In this document: positions 51,882 to 60,030 of the stretch, in pieces
Numbering within the stretch: the stretch's first letter is position 1
Layout of the letters: the number at the start of each line of letters is the position of its first letter
Assembly (NCBI GenBank): GCA_002412925.1
Contig: DHVZ01000050.1
Location: 23,380 to 87,379, forward strand
From: Anaerolineales bacterium UBA5195
GTDB taxonomy: Bacteria; Chloroflexota; Anaerolineae; Anaerolineales; Villigracilaceae
Direction of reading: 5' to 3'
Length of the DNA stretch: 64,000 nucleotides
Position numbers and translations under genes: made by a program
Notes under the pieces: generated by a model
What the model was told of the DNA's origin: nothing
Database searches by the model: none
What the model saw: the letters and a program-made list of their open reading frames with translations, nothing else

Positions 51882-52068
51882 TATGGAAGAGTGTTACAAG
51901 AAATGAGTTGTCAATCGGGGAAATACTTTATGTGGCCTGTAAAATTCTCACCAATCATTGTCTGCAAGCAACCGCAATAAGCCAAGCAGAACATTAGTGC
52001 TATAATATTTCAAGGGACTTAAGAAACGTTCTCTATTTACCTAATGATTTGGGCATTAGGAGGTTTAG

Positions 52069-55000
52069 ATGGCATCAGTTAATACAATTCAACAGCGAAT
52101 TCTTGAGATGGATGGTGGGGAGTTTCAAAAACTTTGCGACGCCTATCTTTCTAAAATTGGATTTGGTAAACCAAATTCCACCGGGGGCGTTGCGGGAACA
52201 AATAAGGTCAGGAAAGGGACGCCGGATACTTTCTTTGAACGACCAAATGGCAATTTCGTTTTTGCTGAGTATACGACACAGAAAGATAAGCTGTTGAAAA
52301 AACTCGAGGCAGATTTGAAAAAATGCCTCGATGAGAAGAAAACCAAGGTGCCTGTTAGCAAAATAGATGAAATTGTCATGTGTTATACGGGACAGCTAGA
52401 GCCAGCGGACATTCTACATCTCAGGTCTCAATCTCAAGGCATAAATTTGAATCTGATGGGGATAAGTGCTATCGCAACAGATTTGCTAAATCACCCTTTT
52501 TTACTTCGCAATTTTCTTGGCCTAGAAATCGATACAGGTCAAATCATTCCTCTTGAGTCTTTTCCCATAGTGTATAGCAAGAGTAAGTTCGCCACTACAC
52601 TAGAGACAAATTTCCATTTTCGAGAGAAAGAAATCCAAGATCTTTCCAATGCATTGGAATCTTGTGATTTGGTGGTCATTTCTGGCAAGGCTGGGGTTGG
52701 AAAATCCAGATTCGCGCTTGAAGGCTGTCGTAACTTTGTTGCTAGGAACTTGGAGTATCAGGCATATTCCATCGTAAGCCTGTCTCAGAATCTCTATGAA
52801 GATTTACAGGAACGATTCTCGCAACCAGGTCAGTTCCTGATTCTTGTTGATGATGCCAATCGAGTTATTAGTTTTTCATATTTCATGCATATTCTACGTA
52901 CTCGAAAAGACAATCAGCATATTAAAATTGTCGTTACCGTTCGCGACTATGCTCTCGACAAGATCGAAAATGAGATATCTAATTATCCTTATCAATCAAT
53001 ACAACTTGATCGTTTTACTAACGACCAAATCAAAGAACTTGCAAAAGATGAGTTTGGTATTCTAAACGCCTTATACCTTGAAAGGATTGTAGAAATTTCA
53101 GGTGGTAACCCGCGTATTGCTGTTATGATCTCAAAAGTGGCTGTGGAAAAAAATACTCTGCAGAGCATAAACGATGTTTCTGCTCTTTACAATGAGTATT
53201 TTAGTTCTATCAAAGACGACTTACAAAATTTTGGGGAATCCAATTTGCTCAAAACTGCGGGCATTATTGCTTTTCATAGGGCAGTTGACCGCACCAACGA
53301 GCAAATGATGTCGGACATTCAGAAATCTTTTCGTATTTCGCCAGAAGTTTTTTGGGATTGCGCATTTCGTTTGCATGAGCTTGAAATGGTGGATATGTAT
53401 GAAAACGAAGTAGTACGTATCTCAGATCAAGTTCTATCGACCTACTTATTTTATTCAGCCTTTTTTAAAGAAAAAGTGCTTGATTTTTCTGACATTTTGC
53501 AAAACTATTTCCCTGGCTCCCGATCAAAAATTATTGATGCCCTAAATCCTGCTTTAAGCGCATTTGATCAAAACGCTATTTTTAACTCGATTCGCCCAAA
53601 AGTTCAAAATATTTGGGAAAACATGGTTTCGTTAAATGATGATGAAAATCTAGTTGCTTTAGCAGAATCTTTTTGGCATTTACTTCCAACAGAGACACTT
53701 ACTCTTGTTCAAAAACGTCTCTTACAAGCTCAATTTGCCGTTGTAGATTTCTCGCAACTGGAACAACTTGACGAGAACAAACTTAACTATGTCTCTATAA
53801 TCACCGAACTTCGGTTACTAGGATGGTTTCGTCATGCGACTCCCGATCTACGGAACGTTGCTTTGGAACTTCTGCTGGGGTATCTAGCCATACGACCCGC
53901 TGAGATATTGCAAGTACTTCATATCCTTGTTGACGATTATGGATTTGACCGCTTTTCAAATCAAACAGGTGTGTCGATTCAGCAAAAGGTTATAGATTTA
54001 CTTTGGGAACATACCGAGAATGGGCAAAACGAATTGTATTCCAGGCTTTTTATTTCAGTTGGGAGAGAGTACTTAAAAACACATTTCCAAATCAATGAAA
54101 TGCGCTCAAAAAATACGGTTACGTTTTACAGTATTACTTTACAACCAAGCCCCGAAACCTTTCAACTACGCTCTACAATTTTTGATCATTTGTTCGAGCT
54201 TTATAAAAGCTACCACAAACATGTTTTTACTGTTCTCGAGAATTATGTTAATGCTTATCACGAAGCAGCATCAAGTGAAATTTTTTCCAATGACACCGTC
54301 AGTCTGAACAGGTTTATCCAGGCGAATCTCACACCACAGAATTACATCCATAACATTTTCGTAAACGATTATCTAGATTTTTTGGAAAACCATAAAGTGT
54401 CTTTTAACAGTAAACTTCGTAAAAAATTTCAGAACGATACTTTCTTGGTATATCGATTACTTTCAGAAAATCGAAGGGAATTTATCCAACTAAAGCATGA
54501 AAAATATCAACGCATAAGAAAAGAGCGCTTCACAACCCATTTCGCTAGTTTTTCTGAGACAGACATAATGCGCTTTATTGATTACTGCCTAGAAATTGAA
54601 GGCGGCGTCAAACAAGGTCATGACCGACATGAAATTGTTTCTGGCTTTGGGATAGCAATGACTGTACTAGCCGGAGCAAGACAAGATCTCTTTGAAGTAG
54701 CATTAAGTCACTATCTTCTACGGGGAGATAAATTGGATTTACATCCAATCCCGATTGTTCGAATTCTTATGACAAATTACGGAAAAGAAAAAACCTTCTC
54801 CTTCCTAAACGAGCCCGATTATCCCACTAAGAAAAAATGGCTATTTGGCTATTATCAGGTGCTCCCATCAGACAAAATTAGAACTGATGATTTGTATTCG
54901 CTCTACAAACTTTTTCAAGAGGCCGAATATCCTCAGTTGCCAAATTATCTTGATTTTCTTCTAGAGTATGTTCCTTTCGACAACCAAGTTGTTGCTAAAG

Positions 55001-55821
55001 TTGCTCAACTCATTCTGGACAAAGGCAACTCTCAAAATGCCGCTTGGATACTCAACTCCATCATAAACCCTTACACGGAAATAAATAAGCGCTTGGAAAA
55101 TTTATTTAAAGACAATATTGAAACACTCAAAAAAGTGTACCTGACAGTTAAAGTAGGCAAAAATCATGACGATCATAATTCGGCGACCTTATACAAAATA
55201 TTAGATCTTGATCCAGAATTCATTGTCGAATACATCGAGTGGATATATGAGCCAAAGGGAGAAGGTTCCTATTGGTATCATGATAGCCAAGATTATTCGG
55301 CTCTTTGGCAGCATCAAAACTACCGCGAAATCTTCAATAGACTTGTTGAGCTTGTATACAAAAAGAGAACTGATGATCATTGGTATATTGAGCTAAGACA
55401 ATTCTTTACACCCGAGATAGAAGGACGATTAGATGCCGATATCGAATACAAGCAGGAACAGTTATTTTCAGAATTGATCACTTCATATCATCAAGATATT
55501 GATTTCATTGAATTTTTGTTTGAGACTATTGCCTATTTTCCCAAAGAACGACGTTCCCGATTATTATTTACTTTTCTACAAAACAATAAAAAATTTGCTG
55601 ATTTCGAGCGGCTACATATTGAGCCAACAGCATTGTCTTGGTCAGGTAGCGCTGTGCCAGTTTATCAGGAACTAATTGACCATTTGAAATCCATCTTGCG
55701 AATGTTAGATAATGCCCAATTGCTGGAGCATCGCCTTTATATCCAACAAAAGATTGATTCTTGGGAACACCGAAAAAATCTAGAAAAGAAACAAGATTTT
55801 ATAGGTGAGGACGACTTTTGA
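52069..55821 (+). CDS. Nuclease-STAND NTPase, candidate Avs-like antiviral protein
   Basis: The 1250-residue protein has three parts. Residues about 10-140 look like a PD-(D/E)XK nuclease of Mrr/Cap4 type: RKGTPDTFF (Asp53) and FVFAEYTTQK (Glu67). Residues about 185-450 are a STAND P-loop ATPase: VVISGKAGVGKS (Walker A, Lys212), FLILVDDA (Walker B, Asp261-262) and VVTVRDY (sensor Arg). The last 800 residues are helical, without a recognised domain, and would be the sensor. This is the layout of Avs proteins, which detect phage proteins and then cleave DNA. AGGAGG precedes the ATG. It is AT-rich (22 G+C of 60 in the line at 52261) and stands alone. Confidence 0.8.
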   Translation: MASVNTIQQRILEMDGGEFQKLCDAYLSKIGFGKPNSTGGVAGTNKVRKGTPDTFFERPNGNFVFAEYTTQKDKLLKKLEADLKKCLDEKKTKVPVSKIDEIVMCYTGQLEPADILHLRSQSQGINLNLMGISAIATDLLNHPFLLRNFLGLEIDTGQIIPLESFPIVYSKSKFATTLETNFHFREKEIQDLSNALESCDLVVISGKAGVGKSRFALEGCRNFVARNLEYQAYSIVSLSQNLYEDLQERFSQPGQFLILVDDANRVISFSYFMHILRTRKDNQHIKIVVTVRDYALDKIENEISNYPYQSIQLDRFTNDQIKELAKDEFGILNALYLERIVEISGGNPRIAVMISKVAVEKNTLQSINDVSALYNEYFSSIKDDLQNFGESNLLKTAGIIAFHRAVDRTNEQMMSDIQKSFRISPEVFWDCAFRLHELEMVDMYENEVVRISDQVLSTYLFYSAFFKEKVLDFSDILQNYFPGSRSKIIDALNPALSAFDQNAIFNSIRPKVQNIWENMVSLNDDENLVALAESFWHLLPTETLTLVQKRLLQAQFAVVDFSQLEQLDENKLNYVSIITELRLLGWFRHATPDLRNVALELLLGYLAIRPAEILQVLHILVDDYGFDRFSNQTGVSIQQKVIDLLWEHTENGQNELYSRLFISVGREYLKTHFQINEMRSKNTVTFYSITLQPSPETFQLRSTIFDHLFELYKSYHKHVFTVLENYVNAYHEAASSEIFSNDTVSLNRFIQANLTPQNYIHNIFVNDYLDFLENHKVSFNSKLRKKFQNDTFLVYRLLSENRREFIQLKHEKYQRIRKERFTTHFASFSETDIMRFIDYCLEIEGGVKQGHDRHEIVSGFGIAMTVLAGARQDLFEVALSHYLLRGDKLDLHPIPIVRILMTNYGKEKTFSFLNEPDYPTKKKWLFGYYQVLPSDKIRTDDLYSLYKLFQEAEYPQLPNYLDFLLEYVPFDNQVVAKVAQLILDKGNSQNAAWILNSIINPYTEINKRLENLFKDNIETLKKVYLTVKVGKNHDDHNSATLYKILDLDPEFIVEYIEWIYEPKGEGSYWYHDSQDYSALWQHQNYREIFNRLVELVYKKRTDDHWYIELRQFFTPEIEGRLDADIEYKQEQLFSELITSYHQDIDFIEFLFETIAYFPKERRSRLLFTFLQNNKKFADFERLHIEPTALSWSGSAVPVYQELIDHLKSILRMLDNAQLLEHRLYIQQKIDSWEHRKNLEKKQDFIGEDDF

Positions 55822-55965
55822 TAGAAAAATGTCTGTAAAGCTTATGTAATCACAATCTCTCCACCTAAAACTGCGGTTCATTGCGCAATATCAGACGGAG
55901 CAGAAATACCTCTTAGGCAATGTTTTTACAATGAAAATCACCAGTATTGAAGTCTGAAAATAAAA

Positions 55966-55996
55966 AGAGACCAGCATCTTTGCGATGTTGGTCTCT
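55966..55996 (-). terminator. Terminator after the ABC exporter gene
   Basis: AGAGACCAGCATC (55966-55978) pairs with GATGTTGGTCTCT (55984-55996) except for one G-T pair, and on the minus strand is followed by TTTTATTTT. The 192-base gap 55822-56013 holds nothing else. Confidence 0.85.
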
Positions 55997-56013
55997 CGAA
56001 TTAATTTACCTAC

Positions 56014-58029
56014 TTATACTCTTTCTCGTTTGAACTGCGTTTCATACAACTGGGCATACAGCCCATCGAGCGCCAGCAACTCAGCGTGCGTGCCGCGCTC
56101 GACGATTTTCCCCTTATCCATCACCAAAATCAAATCAGCGGCCAGGATGGTGCTCAGGCGGTGGGCGATGACAATGCTCGTCCGCCCGGCCATGACGCGC
56201 TTGAGCGCCTCCTGGATCAGGGCTTCGGATTCACTGTCCAGGCTGCTGGTGGCTTCATCGAGCACGAGGATGCGCGGGTCCTTCAGGATGACGCGCGCCA
56301 GGGCAATGCGCTGTTTCTCGCCGCCGCTCAGCCGATAGCCGCGCTCGCCCACTACCGTGTCGTAGCCCTCGGGCAGGCCATTCACAAACTCGTGGATGTT
56401 CGCCGCGCGCGCCGCCAGCTCGATTTCGGCCTGTGTGGCCTCCGGTTTGGCATAGGTTAAATTCGTGCGGATGGTATCGTGGAACAGGTAATTCTCTTGC
56501 GTCACCATCCCGATCTGCCTGGCCAGCGAGTCGAGCGTCACCTCGCGCAGGTCATGCCCGTCGAGGCGGATGGCGCCGCTGGTCGGGTCGTACAGCCGGG
56601 GGATCAGGTAGGTGGTGGTTGTCTTGCCAGCGCCGGAGGGGCCGACCAGCGCGATCAAGTTTCCGGGCGCGGCGCGGAAGGAGATTCCGCTCAAAGCAAC
56701 CTCGCGCGCCTGGGACAGCGTCCCCTCCGGAATGCTGGACTCAGCCTCACCGTCACCGTTGTCGCCGTTATTTAGACCACCAACGATGGACGACGGACCG
56801 CTGTCACCTCGATCCGTTGTCTGTTGTCCGCTGTCCGTGGTCTGTTTTCCACCCGACAGCACCGTCTTTACATCCTCCATCTTTCCATAGCGTTTGACTT
56901 CGCTGAGCAGTTTGGATTCGTCGAGGCTGTAATTGAAGGAGACGTTCTCGAACTCCAGATCGCCGCGGACTTCATTCAGAACGAGCGCCTCCTTTTTCTC
57001 GGCGATATCGAGCGGCAGGTCGATGACTTCAAAAACGCGCTCGAAACTGACCATGCTGGTGCTGAAATCGACCGGCGCGCTGGCCAGCCCTTGCAGCGCT
57101 CCGTAGAGCTGGCCGAGATAGGAGCCGAAGGCCACGATGGTGCCGACCGTGAAGGCGCCCTGAATGACAAAGTAGCCGCCCAATCCATAAACGAGCGCCG
57201 TGCCGACTGCGCTGACCAGTCCGATGATGACAAAAAAAGCCGAGCCGACCAGGGCGCGCTCGACCCCCAAGTTGCGCACGCTACCCGCGCGCTGGCGAAA
57301 GCGATTCTCTTCTTCGCGCGTGCGCCCGAAGAGTTTGACCAGCAGCGCCCCGCCGATGTTGAGCGTCTCGTTCATGTGTGCATTCATCAGGGCGTTGGCT
57401 TCCATGGCGCGTCGGGCGATGTCGCGCAGGCGCTCGCCCAACTGGCGCGCCGCCAGGATGAAGAGCGGCAGGATCAAGACGCTGACGATCGTCAACTGCC
57501 ATTGCAGCGTCAGCATCACCGCCAGAATGGCTGCCGCCTGAATAAGATTGGTGAGGATGCCGGTGATGGTATTGCTGATGGCATTTTGCGCGCCGACTAC
57601 ATCGTTGTTCAGGCGGCTCATCAGTTCGCCGATTTTGGTGTTGGTGAAAAAGCGCAGGCTCATGTGCTGGAGCTTGGAAAAGAGCGAGACGCGCAAATCG
57701 TAGATGACGCCTTCGCCAACCGCCGCGTTCAATCGCCGCTGGATGACGCCCACCGCGCCGCTGAGAACCGGGATCAGCAGCAACGCCAGGGCAAAGATCA
57801 GCAGCCCGTTCAGGTCTTTTGATGGCAGGACCCTGTCGATCAGGTTGCGGAAGATGAGCGGCGCAGCCAGCGACAGCCCGGTGCTGACCAGGATCGCCGC
57901 CAGCATTCCGGCCAGGTGGCCCCAGTACGGGCGCGCATAGGCCAGCACGCGCAAGAGAAGTTCGCGAGTTACCTTTTGGGGTTTTTCATCCCCCGAACGG
58001 ACGTAAGCGTGCCAGCCGCTGCCATGCAT
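56014..58029 (-). CDS. ABC exporter half-transporter (MsbA-like) with an insertion in its ATPase domain
   Basis: Residues about 30-320 form six membrane helices of an ABC exporter; the ATPase domain (about 345-665) has A-loop ENVSFNYS, Walker A GPSGAGKTTT (about 463), LSGGEKQRIALARV and ILVLDEATSSLD. Between the A-loop strand and VALSGISF lie about 75 extra residues, absent from typical exporters, including TTDSGQQTTDRGD which is a translated repeat. Frame and catalytic motifs are intact, so it may work. As a homodimer it would export lipid or drug; substrate unknown. Confidence 0.88.
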   Translation of the reverse strand: MHGSGWHAYVRSGDEKPQKVTRELLLRVLAYARPYWGHLAGMLAAILVSTGLSLAAPLIFRNLIDRVLPSKDLNGLLIFALALLLIPVLSGAVGVIQRRLNAAVGEGVIYDLRVSLFSKLQHMSLRFFTNTKIGELMSRLNNDVVGAQNAISNTITGILTNLIQAAAILAVMLTLQWQLTIVSVLILPLFILAARQLGERLRDIARRAMEANALMNAHMNETLNIGGALLVKLFGRTREEENRFRQRAGSVRNLGVERALVGSAFFVIIGLVSAVGTALVYGLGGYFVIQGAFTVGTIVAFGSYLGQLYGALQGLASAPVDFSTSMVSFERVFEVIDLPLDIAEKKEALVLNEVRGDLEFENVSFNYSLDESKLLSEVKRYGKMEDVKTVLSGGKQTTDSGQQTTDRGDSGPSSIVGGLNNGDNGDGEAESSIPEGTLSQAREVALSGISFRAAPGNLIALVGPSGAGKTTTTYLIPRLYDPTSGAIRLDGHDLREVTLDSLARQIGMVTQENYLFHDTIRTNLTYAKPEATQAEIELAARAANIHEFVNGLPEGYDTVVGERGYRLSGGEKQRIALARVILKDPRILVLDEATSSLDSESEALIQEALKRVMAGRTSIVIAHRLSTILAADLILVMDKGKIVERGTHAELLALDGLYAQLYETQFKRERV
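56781..56850. repeat. TTD-type repeat inside the ABC exporter gene
   Basis: Units such as GTTGTCTGTTGTCCGC and ACGATGGACGACGGACC, similar to those at 2472-2546, encode residues about 393-416. It is in frame and extends over part of the non-conserved insertion. Confidence 0.65.
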
Positions 58030-58080
58030 GGTTTTGTAATCTCCTGATTGTTGGCCTGACAGCCGATCTTAGCCGCCAGG

Positions 58081-58113
58081 CTATTCGACTATAAGACTAT
58101 TGGACTAAAATGG
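58081..58113. repeat. Short GACTAT(A/T)AGACTATT repeat
   Basis: CTATTCGACTATAAGACTATT is a degenerate tandem sequence in the gap between the divergent ABC exporter and cupin genes. Gap 58030-58202 otherwise holds only the promoter below. Confidence 0.4.
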
Positions 58114-58175
58114 CAACTGGACGAAGGGGGAGGTTAATGAAAGTCAAACAGGGTGACGGGGATTTGGTGCGCGGG

Positions 58176-58181
58176 TATAAT
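58176..58181 (+). promoter_or_regulatory. -10 box (TATAAT) for the cupin gene
   Basis: CGGGTATAAT lies 21 bases before the ATG at 58203; AGAGGA in between can serve as ribosome-binding site. Confidence 0.5.
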
Positions 58182-58202
58182 TTTTACAGAGGATGAAAAC
58201 CC

Positions 58203-58559
58203 ATGAAGATAGTCAACCTTTCCCAGAAATTCGATCTATTCCAGGAGCACTGGAGTCCACGGATTGTGGGCGAACTGAATGATTCCTATGTCAAGCTGGC
58301 AAAATTACAGGGTGAGTTTGTCTGGCACCAGCACGAAAACGAAGATGAACTCTTTTTCGTGGTCAAAGGCCGGCTGCAGATCAAATTGCGCGACCGCGAC
58401 CTTGTGATTAAAGAGGGCGAGTTTGTGATCATTCCCAGGGGCGTGGAACACTGCCCGGTGGCTGCCGAAGAAGTCTGGGTCATGCTGCTCGAACCCAAAT
58501 CCACCCGCAATACGGGCGACCAGCAAAATGAAAGGACTGTCGAAGCCAGATGGATTTGA
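58203..58559 (+). CDS. Single-domain cupin protein
   Basis: The 118-residue beta-barrel has the first cupin motif WHQHENEDELFFVVKG, with two histidines and a glutamate as metal ligands, and the second motif GEFVIIPRGVEHCPVA with the third histidine. Small cupins of this type include isomerases, dioxygenases and sugar-binding proteins, so no specific function is assigned. It stands alone, convergent with the deoxynucleoside kinase gene. Confidence 0.85.
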   Translation: MKIVNLSQKFDLFQEHWSPRIVGELNDSYVKLAKLQGEFVWHQHENEDELFFVVKGRLQIKLRDRDLVIKEGEFVIIPRGVEHCPVAAEEVWVMLLEPKSTRNTGDQQNERTVEARWI

Positions 58560-58616
58560 CTTTGCCGGCCCGTTCGATCCCGGTAGTTTTCAAAAGGCTG
58601 TGGCTTGGTTTCCGCG

Positions 58617-59282
58617 TTAATCTTCTGCCGCGCGGGCGACTTCGTCTGGCTCGAAGATGACCTCTTCCCTGCCGGTCAGCTTCTCTTCCACTTTGCGGAC
58701 GATCAGGTTGAGATGGCCGGAATGCGCCACATAATCCACATCATCGGCGGGGACGGTCAGCACCGGGCAAAGGGTAAAAGATGCAATCCACTTTTCATAC
58801 AAGCGGCTCAGGCTGCCCAGGTATTCTGGCGTGATCGAGCGCTCATAATCCCGTCCGCGCCGCGCAATGCGCTGGGAGAGGGTCGGCACGGAGGCGCGCA
58901 GGTAGATGACCAGGTCAGGGGGCGGCAGGAACTGCATCACCGTTTCATAGAGTTCCCGGTAGGTCTCGTAATCACGCGGGTGGATGTAGCCCTGCAAATA
59001 CAGGTTTTGCGCGAAAATCTCGGCGTCTTCATAGACGCTGCGGTCCTGGACGACCGAAGTCGGGTGGCCGGAAATCAAGTGATGAGCGCGCAGGCGGTGG
59101 GTCAGGAAAAAGACCTGGGAGTGGAAGGCCCAGGTTTCCATGTCGTTATAAAAATCGGCCAGGTACGGGTTCTCGGTCACCGGCTCATAGAACGGTTCCC
59201 AGCCCAATTTGCGGCAAAGCAAATCCACCAGCGTCGATTTCCCCACCCCGATATTCCCTGCCACGGCAACAAATTTTTTCAT
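58617..59282 (-). CDS. Deoxynucleoside kinase
   Basis: The protein begins MKKFVAVAGNIGVGKSTLVD (Walker A), has the DRS motif VVQDRSVYEDAEIFA and the lid arginines RIARRGRDYERSI. This is the dNK/dGK/dCK family, which phosphorylates deoxyribonucleosides in the salvage pathway. LYLQGYIHPRDYETY is near the substrate site, but base preference cannot be read. GAGGGCG precedes the ATG. It follows the DsbA-like gene 21 bases on, so the two are likely co-transcribed. Confidence 0.9.
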   Translation of the reverse strand: MKKFVAVAGNIGVGKSTLVDLLCRKLGWEPFYEPVTENPYLADFYNDMETWAFHSQVFFLTHRLRAHHLISGHPTSVVQDRSVYEDAEIFAQNLYLQGYIHPRDYETYRELYETVMQFLPPPDLVIYLRASVPTLSQRIARRGRDYERSITPEYLGSLSRLYEKWIASFTLCPVLTVPADDVDYVAHSGHLNLIVRKVEEKLTGREEVIFEPDEVARAAED

Positions 59283-59303
59283 ACGCCCTCGCCAAACCGG
59301 AAT

Positions 59304-60014
59304 TTATTTCGGAATTTCCCCGGCCAATTCCTTATCAATCACCTGCTGGAAGACCTCATACGGCTGCGCGCCGACAATCGCCAGCCCATTGATAAAGAAA
59401 ATGGGTGTGGAGTTGACTCCGACGCTTGTCGCATATTTAAAATCGTCATCCACTTCATCTTTATAACGGCGTTCACTCACGCATTGACTGAATTGGGCAA
59501 CATTCAGCCCCAGTTCTTCGGCATAGCGGGTATAGGCGTCGCTGCCCAGGTTGTATTTCCCACTGAACAAAGCATTATGGAATGGCCAGTAAGCAGCTTG
59601 TTCCCCGGCGCAGTTGGCTGCTTCGGCGGCGGATTGTGCCTGGGGATGGATGGAATAAAGCGGGAAATCACGATAGACGAACCGAATCTTGCCCTCGTAA
59701 TCGGTCATCAGGCGCGTGAGAACTTCTGCATACCATTGGGCGCAGAAGGGGCATTGGTAATCGCTGAATTCGATGATGGTAATGGGCGCATTCTCCGGCC
59801 CCATGGAGGGGTCGTCATCCGTCTGGACAGCATAACGCTTTACATCTGGCTTGACATTGACCTGGAGATCTGGTGTCGGCGCAGCCGCAACAGCTGCACC
59901 CTGGCCCCAGATCAGCCAGCCGGAACCGAGCCCCAAGAAAAAGACGACTGGAATGACCAGCCACAGATACGGTTTGGGTCGTGATTTAAGCGGAGGTGGA
60001 AAGACATTGTTCAT
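59304..60014 (-). CDS. Membrane-anchored DsbA-like thiol oxidoreductase
   Basis: A membrane segment (about 17-36, LWLVIPVVFFLGLGSGWLIW) anchors a thioredoxin-fold domain with ITIIEFSDYQCPFCAQWY (CPFC active site, about residues 84-87), an inserted helical part, and GVNSTPIFFINGL with the cis-proline. It likely oxidises or isomerises disulfides outside the membrane. A CAGEQAAYW cysteine is also found in the insert. Start codon is supported by the -10 box six bases upstream. Confidence 0.93.
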   Translation of the reverse strand: MNNVFPPPLKSRPKPYLWLVIPVVFFLGLGSGWLIWGQGAAVAAAPTPDLQVNVKPDVKRYAVQTDDDPSMGPENAPITIIEFSDYQCPFCAQWYAEVLTRLMTDYEGKIRFVYRDFPLYSIHPQAQSAAEAANCAGEQAAYWPFHNALFSGKYNLGSDAYTRYAEELGLNVAQFSQCVSERRYKDEVDDDFKYATSVGVNSTPIFFINGLAIVGAQPYEVFQQVIDKELAGEIPK

Positions 60015-60020
60015 GCGGGC

Positions 60021-60026
60021 ATTATA
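60021..60026 (-). promoter_or_regulatory. -10 box (TATAAT) for the DsbA-like gene
   Basis: CGGGTATAAT on the minus strand, six bases, then ATG at 60014. Predicted leaderless; the promoter abuts the CACAAATTGCG repeat. Confidence 0.55.
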
Positions 60027-60030
60027 CCCG

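Noticed and set aside
51352..55965. Genomic island integrated at tRNA-Lys
   Set aside because: No second copy of the tRNA 3' end was found after 55821, there is no integrase, and a normal G+C gene (51498-51881) separates the tRNA from the AT-rich gene.
56824..57822. 332-codon plus-strand ORF over the ABC exporter
   Set aside because: The exporter frame on the minus strand has full ABC motifs; this ORF is its shadow.
58605..59984. 459-codon plus-strand ORF
   Set aside because: It lies across the deoxynucleoside kinase and DsbA genes, both of which have intact motifs on the minus strand.
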